A DNA stretch of 34,919 bases. Origin: an uncultured Erythrobacteraceae bacterium (GTDB lineage: Bacteria > Pseudomonadota > Alphaproteobacteria > Sphingomonadales > Sphingomonadaceae). The notes beneath the pieces were generated by a model. It was not told the origin of the DNA. It did no database searches and was given only the letters and a program-made list of their open reading frames with translations. Within the stretch, counting starts at the first letter, position 1; every line of letters starts with the position of its first letter. Both the position numbers and the translations under genes were made by a program. This document shows positions 15,647 through 23,327 of the stretch, piece by piece. The stretch lies in the NCBI GenBank assembly GCA_946482075.1, contig CAMLQG010000029.1:1-34919 (forward strand), in the 5' to 3' direction.

Positions 15647-16439
15647 TGATGAAGCCGCACATGCCGCCATCGACTCTGAGCGTCACGCCGTTGACGAAAC
15701 GGGCCAGCGGGCTCGAGAGGAAGGCGAAGGCTCCGGCAAGGTCGTCCGGCCGACCCAGCCGCCCGCGCGAAACTCCCCATTTGTCCGCCAGGATCGGTTC
15801 GACTTCCTCGAACGTGTCGCCCTGGCCCAGGCTGAGGGCAAAATCGCGGAACACGGCGGAATCGACCGGGCCCGGGCTGATGCAGTTCGTGGTCACGCCA
15901 TGCTTCGCGTAGGTCTTGCTTAAGCTGGTGGTCATGTTGATGATCCCCGCCTTCACCGCATTGTAGGCGGGCGAGCTGTGCGGGAAGGGCATGGTCGCCT
16001 GTGCGCTGGTGACGTTGATGATCCGGCCCCAGCGCTGCTCGACCATGCGGGGCAGGAAATGCTCGATCAGCCGTACGGCGGAGCCGGTGTTCTTTTCGAA
16101 CTCCTCGATCCAGACCGGCCAGGGGCTGCGCGACCAGTCGCGCCCGCCATCTTCCGATCCGCCGGCATTGTTGATGAGGATATCGATTCCGCCCAACGCC
16201 TCGTTCACCTGGGCCGCCACATCGTCGCAGCCCTCCTGGGTGGCGAGATCGCCGGTGACGCCCAGCGCTTCGCCGCCCGCGTCACGGATGTCCCGCGCCA
16301 CCGCTTCGGTCCGCTCGCGGTTGCGGCCATGCACGATCACCTGCGCGCCTTCTTCCGCCAGCCGTTTCGCCACCGCCATGCCGATGCCCGAGCTGCTGCC
16401 CGTCACCAGCGCGCGCTTGCCGTTCAATTGCAGGTCCAT
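15639..16439 (-). CDS. Short-chain dehydrogenase/reductase (SDR1)
   Basis: A 266-residue classical SDR that would oxidise or reduce a hydroxyl/keto group with NAD(P). It has TGSSSGIG at 13-20, an HGRNRER turn (38-44, the arginines suggest NADP preference), ILINNAGG at 87-94, and the catalytic Ser145, Tyr159 and Lys163 (AYNAVKAG). It is a close paralogue of SDR2 immediately upstream: both share HGRNRER, NTGSA-RLI-H-LP and the ATMPF-H--PAYN block. The gap to SDR2 is 19 bases and its stop overlaps the hyuA start, so it belongs to the TBDR3-SDR2-SDR1-hyuA-hyuB operon. A likely role is oxidation of a secondary alcohol to the ketone used by HyuAB (inferred). Confidence 0.93.
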   Translation of the reverse strand: MDLQLNGKRALVTGSSSGIGMAVAKRLAEEGAQVIVHGRNRERTEAVARDIRDAGGEALGVTGDLATQEGCDDVAAQVNEALGGIDILINNAGGSEDGGRDWSRSPWPVWIEEFEKNTGSAVRLIEHFLPRMVEQRWGRIINVTSAQATMPFPHSSPAYNAVKAGIINMTTSLSKTYAKHGVTTNCISPGPVDSAVFRDFALSLGQGDTFEEVEPILADKWGVSRGRLGRPDDLAGAFAFLSSPLARFVNGVTLRVDGGMCGFINV

Positions 16440-16458
16440 GGTTCTTTCTCCCGCGCGC

Positions 16459-17265
16459 TCAGGTGTTGACGAAGAAGCTCATCCCGCCGTCGATCCGCAG
16501 ATTGACGCCGGTGATCCAGTCGGCCTGCGTGCCGCACAGGAAAGCGACGGCCGGGGCGAGGTCTTCCGGCACGCCGAGATGGCCGACGGGCACGCCCCAG
16601 CGCTTGACCAGGATCTTTTCGATCTCCTCGATCGTCTTGTCGCGAAAGGGCGGCAGTTTGGTCACGAACTTGCGGTAGACCGGCGTGTCCACCGCGCCGG
16701 GGGTGATGCAGTTCACGGTGATGCCGTGCTTTGCCACCGTCTTCGAGAGGCTGGTGGTCATGGTCACGAGGCTCGCCTTGATCGAATTATAGGCGGGCGC
16801 CGTATGCGCGAAAGGCATGGTCGCGCCGGTGCTGGAAAACTGGATGATGCGGCCCCAGCCCTGTTCCTTCATGCCGGGCAGGACATGCTGGATCAGGCGG
16901 AATGCCGAGCCGGTGTTGAGCTCGAAATCCTCCAGCCAGTCTTCCCACCCGATCGTCGCCCAGGTGCGTGAAGGATCGTCGGACCCGCCGGCATTGTTGA
17001 CCAATATGTCGAGCCCGCCGAGCCTGGCTTCGACTTCGGCCGCCAACCCGTCGCACCCTTCGGGCGTGGAAAGATCGGCCAGCGCGACATGGGCTTCGCC
17101 GCCCTTGTCGCGGATCAGGGCGGCGACGTCCTCCGCCCTTTCCCGATTGCGCCCATGCACGATCACGCGCGCCCCTTCGGTCGCGAGCTGCTTCACCACC
17201 GCTTCGCCAATGCCGGAATTGCTCCCGGTCACAAGTGCGCGTTTTCCGGCAAGTCCCAGATCCAA
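16459..17265 (-). CDS. Short-chain dehydrogenase/reductase (SDR2), paralogue of SDR1
   Basis: A 268-residue classical SDR with TGSNSGIG (13-20), HGRNRER (38-44), LVNNAGG (88-94), Ser145 in FSSTG, and Tyr159-x3-Lys163 (AYNSIKA). Alignment with SDR1 by eye is continuous from residue 1 to the end, which ends in GGMSFFVNT against GGMCGFINV, so the pair is a tandem duplication that has diverged. The start codon is TTG at 17265, supported by homology with SDR1 and a GGAGAAGG ribosome site; an ATG at 17278 is out of frame. Tandem SDR copies may act on two stereoisomers or on successive alcohols. It lies 121 bases upstream-adjacent to TBDR3 in the same direction. Confidence 0.92.
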   Translation of the reverse strand: MDLGLAGKRALVTGSNSGIGEAVVKQLATEGARVIVHGRNRERAEDVAALIRDKGGEAHVALADLSTPEGCDGLAAEVEARLGGLDILVNNAGGSDDPSRTWATIGWEDWLEDFELNTGSAFRLIQHVLPGMKEQGWGRIIQFSSTGATMPFAHTAPAYNSIKASLVTMTTSLSKTVAKHGITVNCITPGAVDTPVYRKFVTKLPPFRDKTIEEIEKILVKRWGVPVGHLGVPEDLAPAVAFLCGTQADWITGVNLRIDGGMSFFVNT

Positions 17266-17387
17266 CGCCTTCTCCCATCAGGCTGATTCTGCCGGGACTA
17301 TAGGCGGCGCGCCGGATCGCGGCACAGGAAAACGCCGATCGTTTTACGGATCGTCCGATTCATCAAAGATGCCGCGCGGAACGGCGA

Positions 17388-19826
17388 TCAGAAATCGAAC
17401 CGCAGCTCCACCCCATATTGGCGCGGGCGGCCCGGCGAGGCCACATTCACGCCGAACGCGGTCTCGGTCGGGATGCCGCCGGCATACCATTGCTTGTCGA
17501 AGATGTTCTTGCCGTAGAGCGCGGCCGTCAGCCCGGTTCCCATCACATTGTTCCAGCTCAGCCGCGCATTGACGAGCGCGTAGCTGGGGATCGTGGTGTC
17601 GCCCGTATCGGCGGGCGTGTAGTTCTTGAACTCCAGCTTGCTCTGCGCATAGACGTCGCCGCGCAGGCTGACCGAGCTCTGGTCCGCCATTTCCATGCGG
17701 AATTCGACGAAGGCGGAACCCGACCATTCGGGCACGTCGCCATAGGGGCCGGCGTGGCGCGGCGTGCCGATCGCGAAAGTGTCGGGATCGGTGAAGCGGG
17801 GGTTGATGTGCGAAAGCTGGCCGCCCAGGGAGAGCCATTCGGCCGGGCGCATGCTGATCGCCAGCTCCTGGCCCGTGATCTGCACTTTCGGCACGTTCAG
17901 AGTGACGAGCGCGGGGCCGGTGGGGAAGGGGATGAAGGCGGAACGCTGGATGTCCTTGATCCACTGGTTGTAGAAGTTCGCCGACAGGGTGAAGGGCATG
18001 TTGCCCAGCCGCCCGTTGAACTTCGCGCCCACTTCGATGTCGCGCGCCTTCTCCGGCTTGAACACGTTGCCGTAGAGCACGTTGCCGTTGATGTCGGTGA
18101 TCACATTGCCGTTTGCATCGACGCCGGTGCCGTCCAGCGTGCGGGGCAGCACGGGAAAGTTCAGCCCGCCCGCGCGCCAGCTGCCGCGCTGCGTGACGTA
18201 GATCAGCAGGTCCGGCGTGACCTGGTAGTCGAGACTGATCGTCCAGCTCGGGTTCTTGAAGCTGATGTTCTGCACCGTCTCGAAACTGTCGGCGATCTGC
18301 GGATAGAGGATCGGGGCGAGTTCCGGCCCGAAAGCGCTGGGGAACTGCTGTGCGCCGCGGATCTTGTCCTTGCTGTAGCGGAAGCCGCCGGTGAGGTGGA
18401 ACTCGTCGGTGATGTTGTAGGTCGCCTGCACGAAGCCGGCGTAGGATCTGTCCCGCGTCTTGAAATTATAGGGCGGGATCGTGCCGCCGAAGAATTGCAG
18501 GCTAGCATCGTCCAGCCGACGTGCATTGGCGTAGAAGGCGCCGATGGTGAATTCGAGCTTCCCATCCAACGCCGTGCCCTGCAGCTGTAGTTCGTTGGAG
18601 AAGATCCAGTCGGCGATGTGCTGTCCGCCGCGCGTGGTATCGCCCACGCCCAGGAAGGGCGGGGTGAAGAATTCGGTGTTGCCGTAAAGGTTGAAGCCGG
18701 AGCCGTCGAGATCGATGACCGCGTTCTTCTCCGCCTTGTACCAGCCGACGATGTTCTTCAGCATCAGCGTGTCGCTGAGATCGAGCTCGGTCGTGTTCGT
18801 CGCCAGGATCGTGCGGGCGCGGTAATCATTGCTGAGCTCGGAATAGGTCTTCCGATTGGTCTTGCGCTGCCAGGCGATGTTCTGGCTCAGCCCGCCGAAA
18901 CCCTGGAACGGGCCGCTGGTGATGTTGAGGAACTCGAATGCGGATTGCGCGCCGAGCTGGCCGTATTGTGAATAGATGAAGCCCGGAATCTGGGTGCCGT
19001 CATCTGCGCTGTACTGGACCATGGTGGTGTTGCGGAAGCTGTCCGAAGGGGTCAGCAGCAGCGTGCCGCGGATGGATTTGTTGCGCACGTCGCCCAGCGT
19101 GTCGTTCTTCGGCACGAAAGTGACTTCCGACGGCGCGCCGCCCGCGAAGGCGGTGTTCTGGTAATAGCCCAGATTCTTCACATAGCCGCCGCCATCGCTG
19201 AAATTGCCTGCGATGCGGATGGATGCGATGCCCGGTGCGATCGGGACGGTCACGCCTGCCTGGATCTGCACTTCATCGAAATTGCCGTAGCGGCCGGAGA
19301 TGAAGCCTTCCATCTCGTCGCCCGGCATCTTCGTGCGGTAGAGGACCGCGCCGCCTGTGGTGTTGCGCCCGAAAAGCGTGCCTTGCGGGCCTTTCAACAC
19401 TTCGACGCCTTCGAGGTCGAAGAACGCCGAGGCGCCCGGCGCCGCGATCTGGAATTCGTTGATATAGGCCAGCACGGCCGGTGGCGATGACGAATATCCG
19501 TCGATCGACTGGCCGCGAATGGAGAAGCTGAGCACGTTCGACGTGCCGACCTGGCGAGCAAGGAAACCGGGAACCGCGCTCTGCAGATCGAGTTCGGACC
19601 GCACGCCCTGTTCGATCAGCGCTTCGCTCGACAGAGCGGTGACGGCGACGGGAACCTTGGACAGGCTTTCCTCTCGACGGCGGGCAGTGACGATGATGTC
19701 GCCGTCGCTGTAACCACTAGTGGAACGGTCCGCCGATTGTTCTGCAGAAGTATCCTGCGCCCATGCAGGGCTCGCCGATACGCAAAGAACTGCCGCGCTC
19801 GACAGTAAAAGAGCTGCCTCTTTCAT
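17388..19826 (-). CDS. TonB-dependent outer-membrane receptor (TBDR3)
   Basis: An 812-residue receptor. The signal peptide ends at PAWAQ (about residue 24), followed by GDIIVTARRREESLSKVP as the TonB-box region, a plug with VEVLKGPQGTLFGRNTTGGAVL, and a barrel finishing in ELRFDF with the terminal Phe required for outer-membrane assembly. Its plug motif groups with TBDR2. It is the first gene of the minus-strand operon leading to SDR2, SDR1 and HyuAB, and would import the compound these enzymes process. The ATG at 19826 follows GTGAGGG. The 5' leader contains an AATCTT-TTTG-AAGATT hairpin. Ligand is unknown; the linked genes argue for an organic substrate rather than iron. Confidence 0.95.
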   Translation of the reverse strand: MKEAALLLSSAAVLCVSASPAWAQDTSAEQSADRSTSGYSDGDIIVTARRREESLSKVPVAVTALSSEALIEQGVRSELDLQSAVPGFLARQVGTSNVLSFSIRGQSIDGYSSSPPAVLAYINEFQIAAPGASAFFDLEGVEVLKGPQGTLFGRNTTGGAVLYRTKMPGDEMEGFISGRYGNFDEVQIQAGVTVPIAPGIASIRIAGNFSDGGGYVKNLGYYQNTAFAGGAPSEVTFVPKNDTLGDVRNKSIRGTLLLTPSDSFRNTTMVQYSADDGTQIPGFIYSQYGQLGAQSAFEFLNITSGPFQGFGGLSQNIAWQRKTNRKTYSELSNDYRARTILATNTTELDLSDTLMLKNIVGWYKAEKNAVIDLDGSGFNLYGNTEFFTPPFLGVGDTTRGGQHIADWIFSNELQLQGTALDGKLEFTIGAFYANARRLDDASLQFFGGTIPPYNFKTRDRSYAGFVQATYNITDEFHLTGGFRYSKDKIRGAQQFPSAFGPELAPILYPQIADSFETVQNISFKNPSWTISLDYQVTPDLLIYVTQRGSWRAGGLNFPVLPRTLDGTGVDANGNVITDINGNVLYGNVFKPEKARDIEVGAKFNGRLGNMPFTLSANFYNQWIKDIQRSAFIPFPTGPALVTLNVPKVQITGQELAISMRPAEWLSLGGQLSHINPRFTDPDTFAIGTPRHAGPYGDVPEWSGSAFVEFRMEMADQSSVSLRGDVYAQSKLEFKNYTPADTGDTTIPSYALVNARLSWNNVMGTGLTAALYGKNIFDKQWYAGGIPTETAFGVNVASPGRPRQYGVELRFDF

Positions 19827-19841
19827 TTTCTAACCCTCACC

Positions 19842-19857
19842 AATCTTTTTGAAGATT
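19842..19857 (-). promoter_or_regulatory. Small hairpin in the TBDR3 leader
   Basis: AATCTT and AAGATT pair around a four-base loop 15-30 bases upstream of the TBDR3 start codon. Being so near the ribosome site, it could affect translation; no known riboswitch class is recognised. Confidence 0.3.
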
Positions 19858-19912
19858 TTCCCTGCTCTATCGAGCACGTATTTCGAGTTCGACGGAAGGC
19901 GAGAGGCGCGGA

Positions 19913-19944
19913 AGATTTGATGTTTGGAAGCCGAACACAAATCT
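19913..19944. promoter_or_regulatory. Inverted repeat between TBDR3 and SDR3
   Basis: AGATTTG (19913-19919) is mirrored by CAAATCT (19938-19944), and inside them GTT faces AAC with one base offset. The element is roughly centred in the divergent intergenic region and could be an operator or the base of a hairpin. No regulator gene lies beside it. Confidence 0.35.
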
Positions 19945-20009
19945 AAGCTGACTTGAGGGCAAGCTCTTCGCTATCGATGGGAATGCCCGCACGGAGAGGA
20001 GAACCGACC

Positions 20010-20885
20010 ATGAGCGAGGATGTAATTGCCGGTGATCGCGGAGCGAAGCCGCTGGCGGGAATGGCGGCGCTGGCGATCGGCGGTGGCGGCGCGATCTGTT
20101 CCGAAAGCGCGCTGCGCCTGCTTCAGGATGGCGCGGCCGTGATGCTGATGGACAAGAATGCGGATGTGCTCGGCCCGGTGGCCGACAGGCTGCGTGCGGC
20201 CGTCCCGTCCGGCTGGGTAGAGGTCTTCGTGGGTGACGGGCTCAGCGCCGACGATGTGCAGGCCGCGCTCGATGCGGCGAAAGCCATGATCGGTACGCTG
20301 CACATGATCGTGTCGAGCGTCGGCGGCGGGCGGTTCAAGCCGCTGCTGATGCATGATCTCGGCAGCTTCATGCGTACGGTGGAACTCAACATCGTGCCCA
20401 CTTTCCTGGCGATCCGTTACGGAGCGCCGATGCTGGAGCGCGGCGGATCGATTACCTGCGTGTCCTCCAACGCGGCGGGCAACGTCACGCCGTGGATGTC
20501 GCCCTATATGGTCGGCAAGGCGGGTGTCGAACAACTGATCCGCGCGGCAGGGGAGGAATTGGGCGCTGCGGGCATCCGTGCCAATGCCGTGCGGCCCGGC
20601 CTGACCATGACCGAGCAGGGAAACAGCTCCTCGGCCAATCCCAAGGTGGTGGAGGATGTGATCAAGGAAGTGCCGCTGGGCCGCATCGGCCGCCCGCAGG
20701 ACATCGCTGCCGCCATCCGTTATCTCGCCGGGCCGGAATCCTCCTGGGTGACGGGCCAGGTGATCGCGATCGACGGCGGGGGGATGCTGCGCAAGAATCC
20801 GGCCAACATCGACGCGCTGGTGGGCCTGTACGGGCAGGAGGCAGTGAACACGGTTCTGGCGGGGAAAGTGCCCGAAAGAGGCTGA
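20010..20885 (+). CDS. SDR-family oxidoreductase with altered glycine motif (SDR3)
   Basis: A 291-residue SDR closely related to SDR4 at 23328: both share AAGNVTPWMS-YM--K, EELG-AGIRAN-VRPG and LAGPESSW-TGQ. Catalytic Tyr166 and Lys170 (YMVGK) and the preceding serines (152-153) are present. The cofactor loop is unusual: IGGGGAICSES at 23-33 replaces the TGGGGGIGSES of SDR4, losing the initial Thr and the last Gly. NAD(P) binding may be weakened or altered. The start chosen is the ATG at 20010 with GGAGAGGAG upstream; the frame is open further up but lacks a site. It is divergent from TBDR3 and converges on the P450 operon. Confidence 0.9.
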   Translation: MSEDVIAGDRGAKPLAGMAALAIGGGGAICSESALRLLQDGAAVMLMDKNADVLGPVADRLRAAVPSGWVEVFVGDGLSADDVQAALDAAKAMIGTLHMIVSSVGGGRFKPLLMHDLGSFMRTVELNIVPTFLAIRYGAPMLERGGSITCVSSNAAGNVTPWMSPYMVGKAGVEQLIRAAGEELGAAGIRANAVRPGLTMTEQGNSSSANPKVVEDVIKEVPLGRIGRPQDIAAAIRYLAGPESSWVTGQVIAIDGGGMLRKNPANIDALVGLYGQEAVNTVLAGKVPERG

Positions 20886-20895
20886 GTTGGCGATC

Positions 20896-20920
20896 TCCCC
20901 TCCCCTGAAGGGGAGGGGGA
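20896..20920. terminator. Bidirectional hairpin between SDR3 and P450 genes
   Basis: TCCCCTCCCC and GGGGAGGGGGA form a strong stem with a TGAA loop, just between the two convergent stop codons (20885 and 20929). It would act as a terminator for both strands, though T-runs are poor. C/G-rich hairpins of this kind are common between sphingomonad genes. Confidence 0.6.
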
Positions 20921-20928
20921 ATAACATA

Positions 20929-22140
20929 TCATCCCACCCGCACGCGCAGCTCCGGCAATTGCCGCATCCCGATGCCGGACGCTTCAGGCGCCGGTCCGTC
21001 GAAGGCGATCTCGGCGCATTGCTCGAGCAGCTCGTCGAACAGGATGCGGATCACGCTCCTGGCGAACCACTGGCCCAGGCAGATATGGGAACCCACCCCG
21101 AAGCCGACGGCCCGGGACGATGGCGTGCGCGTCAGATCGAAGCGGTGCGGGTCCTCGAATATGGCGGGATCGCGATTGGCCGCCGCAAGGATGGTGATCA
21201 CGACCTCTCCCGCCGGGATGGTGAGGCCCGCGATCGGCATGTCGCGCACAGTCAGCCGCCCGCTGCTGGGTGCGGCGGAAACGAGGCGCATGACTTCGTC
21301 GGGGATGTTCGCGCGCGCCTGCACATCCCTGCGGGCCAGTGCGAGCTGGTCGGGGTGGCGCAGCAGCAGGTGCAGCGCGTTGGTGCTGGTATTGGCGGTG
21401 GTGTCCGACGCGGCGGCAAGGATGTTCTCCGCGATCAGGATCAGATGATGCTCGTCGAATTGGCCCGAGCGGATAAGCTGGGCCATCACATCGTCGCCCA
21501 CCGGATCGGCGATCCGCTCGCGCAGCCGGGCGGTCCAGAAGGCGCGCAGCGCCGTCGCTTCCGCGTCCGCCAGCCGCCATTCCTCGTCGGTCAGGTTGAA
21601 GTCGAACGTCTTCATGATCCGCTCGATCGCATGGCGGAAATCGGGATGTTCGGTGCCGTCCAGCCCGAGCAGGTGGTCGGTGACTTTCGCGGTGATCGCA
21701 TAGCCGACATCGACCAGGAAATCGCCGCCGCCTTCGGCCTTGAATGCGGCGACCACGTCGCGGATCGCGGCGCGCAGGATCGCCTCGCTCGCCTGCGCCA
21801 TGGCGGGCATGAAGAAGGCGTTCACCGGCCCGCGCATGCCGCGATGCTCCGCCCCTTCAAGGTGGCCCATCCATTCCGCCATGTTGGTGCGCGCGTGGTG
21901 ATCGCGCCAGCCCGGCTGAGTACGGTCATTGCGCGCGGCGAAGCCCACTTCGGCCGCCGGCGATTTCAGGATCTCGCGCACTTCGGCGTTGCCGGTGGCG
22001 ATCCAGATATCCGCTTCGGGAAAGTGGAATATCGGATCGCGCGCTTGCAGCGCCTCCAGCATGGCGAACATGCCGTCGCCGGAAGTCCGGCCGTCGAGGA
22101 AGATCGCCTGCGCGATATCGTGGGAGGAAAGATCGCTCAT
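20929..22140 (-). CDS. Cytochrome P450 monooxygenase
   Basis: A 403-residue soluble bacterial P450. It has a C-helix HRGMR (99-103, heme-propionate contact), an I-helix AAASDTTANT (242-251) where the usual Gly of (A/G)G-x-D-T is Ala or Ser, the ExxR motif EVMR at 282-285 and the heme-binding FGVGSHICLGQ at 347-357 with Cys354 as thiolate ligand. It would hydroxylate a C-H bond with electrons from a ferredoxin/reductase pair not found in this window. The ATG at 22140 overlaps the stop of the dehydrogenase gene (ATGA); an upstream in-frame extension would lie inside that gene. It is the last gene of the metallo-hydrolase - SDR4 - dehydrogenase - P450 operon. Confidence 0.95.
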   Translation of the reverse strand: MSDLSSHDIAQAIFLDGRTSGDGMFAMLEALQARDPIFHFPEADIWIATGNAEVREILKSPAAEVGFAARNDRTQPGWRDHHARTNMAEWMGHLEGAEHRGMRGPVNAFFMPAMAQASEAILRAAIRDVVAAFKAEGGGDFLVDVGYAITAKVTDHLLGLDGTEHPDFRHAIERIMKTFDFNLTDEEWRLADAEATALRAFWTARLRERIADPVGDDVMAQLIRSGQFDEHHLILIAENILAAASDTTANTSTNALHLLLRHPDQLALARRDVQARANIPDEVMRLVSAAPSSGRLTVRDMPIAGLTIPAGEVVITILAAANRDPAIFEDPHRFDLTRTPSSRAVGFGVGSHICLGQWFARSVIRILFDELLEQCAEIAFDGPAPEASGIGMRQLPELRVRVG

Positions 22141-23321
22141 TCCGTCACCGCGCGAAGGATGGAGACGATGTCCTCCGGCGAGGAGATCGGACGCGGATTG
22201 CTGGCGATCCACGGGGCGGGGAAGGCAAGCTCCGCGATGGCATGCAGCGTGGCATCGTCGGCCGGTACGCTTATGCTCGCCAGGCTTCCCGGCTGCCCCA
22301 GTTCGCGGATCAGCGCAGCTAGCAGATCGCCGACCGGCATCTGCGCATCGCCCAGTGCTTCACCGATCAGGCGATGGCGCTCCGGGATGGCGGAGGCGTT
22401 CCAGCGCTGAACGGCGGGCATGAGGATGCAGCTGGTATGGCCATGGGCGACATGCTGCGTGGTGCCCAGCGCATGGCCGATCGCGTGGCTTGCGCCCATC
22501 GGGACGCCGGCGATCAGCGGCACCATTGCCAGCGACACGCCGATCTGCGCTTCGCTGCGTGCCTCGATATCGGAAGGATCGGCTTTCGTCCGCCTGAGCG
22601 CAGGCGCGAGCAGGCGGATCGCGGCCTGTGCCATCGCATCGCAATAGGGGTTCGATTCGAGCGAGGCGAGCGTCTCCACCGCATGATCCAGCGCTCGCAC
22701 ACCGGTGGAGAGCCACAGCCATTCCGGCGTGTCGAGCGCCAACCAGGGATCGAGGATGATCGCCACCGGTGCGGAATCGCGGTGCAGGAAAGGATGCTTG
22801 CGACCCGCCGCGTCCGACGCGCCGGAACCTTCGTTGAACTCTCCGCCGGACAGTGTGGTAGGCACGCAGATCACCGGCACGTCGGGGCTCAACGCGGGAT
22901 CGTTGAGGTCAATCCGGTCCCAGCCGCAGCGCGCGCTCAGCGCCAGCAGGCCCTCCGCATCGGTCACGCCCTGTTTCAGGGCCAGCGCCGCGATCTTGCC
23001 CGCGTCGGTCTGCGCGCCGCCGCCGATCGTGACGATCAGGTCGGCCCCGGCATCGCGCGCGGCGTTCACGGCTGCCGCCACGTCCTCCAGCGGAGTATGC
23101 GGGCTGATGCCGGTGAAAGTGCCCGCATGGCGCGTGCCCAGCGCCTGCCGGATCGCGCGGACATGCGGCGTCGTTTCGGCGAGCGTCCGGCCTGCGATCA
23201 GGAAAGCGCGCGACTTGTCCAGCTTCTCTCCCTCCGCCACCAGCATTTCGGCCGCGTGCACGCGTGCATGGACGCGCCGTGTGGCAGAACCCTTGATCAG
23301 GATCGGAGCGGACGGGGCCAT
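22137..23321 (-). CDS. Iron-type alcohol dehydrogenase / maleylacetate reductase family
   Basis: A 394-residue group III dehydrogenase. The nucleotide motif is IGGGAQTDAGK (99-109) and the metal region holds GVRALDHAVE (207-216), GASHAIGHALG (277-287) and HVAHGHTS (290-297). The usual first ligand of the GMDAL-x-HAxE block is Asp; here that position is Arg and an Asp sits beside His213 instead, a pattern closer to maleylacetate-reductase-like members. It may therefore reduce a keto acid or oxidise an alcohol with a different metal need. It starts 6 bases after SDR4 ends and overlaps the P450 start, so the three form a coupled block. Function beyond NAD(P)-dependent redox is uncertain. Confidence 0.9.
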   Translation of the reverse strand: MAPSAPILIKGSATRRVHARVHAAEMLVAEGEKLDKSRAFLIAGRTLAETTPHVRAIRQALGTRHAGTFTGISPHTPLEDVAAAVNAARDAGADLIVTIGGGAQTDAGKIAALALKQGVTDAEGLLALSARCGWDRIDLNDPALSPDVPVICVPTTLSGGEFNEGSGASDAAGRKHPFLHRDSAPVAIILDPWLALDTPEWLWLSTGVRALDHAVETLASLESNPYCDAMAQAAIRLLAPALRRTKADPSDIEARSEAQIGVSLAMVPLIAGVPMGASHAIGHALGTTQHVAHGHTSCILMPAVQRWNASAIPERHRLIGEALGDAQMPVGDLLAALIRELGQPGSLASISVPADDATLHAIAELAFPAPWIASNPRPISSPEDIVSILRAVTE

Positions 23322-23327
23322 GTCGTC

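Noticed and set aside
14042..15649. A 535-codon plus-strand open frame.
   Set aside because: It is antisense to hyuA, with composition dominated by Arg, Gly and His, a usual effect of high GC content; it has no recognisable motif.
20887..22410. A 507-codon plus-strand open frame opposite the P450.
   Set aside because: It is antisense to the P450 with its complete heme motif and has only low-complexity Arg/His/Gly content.
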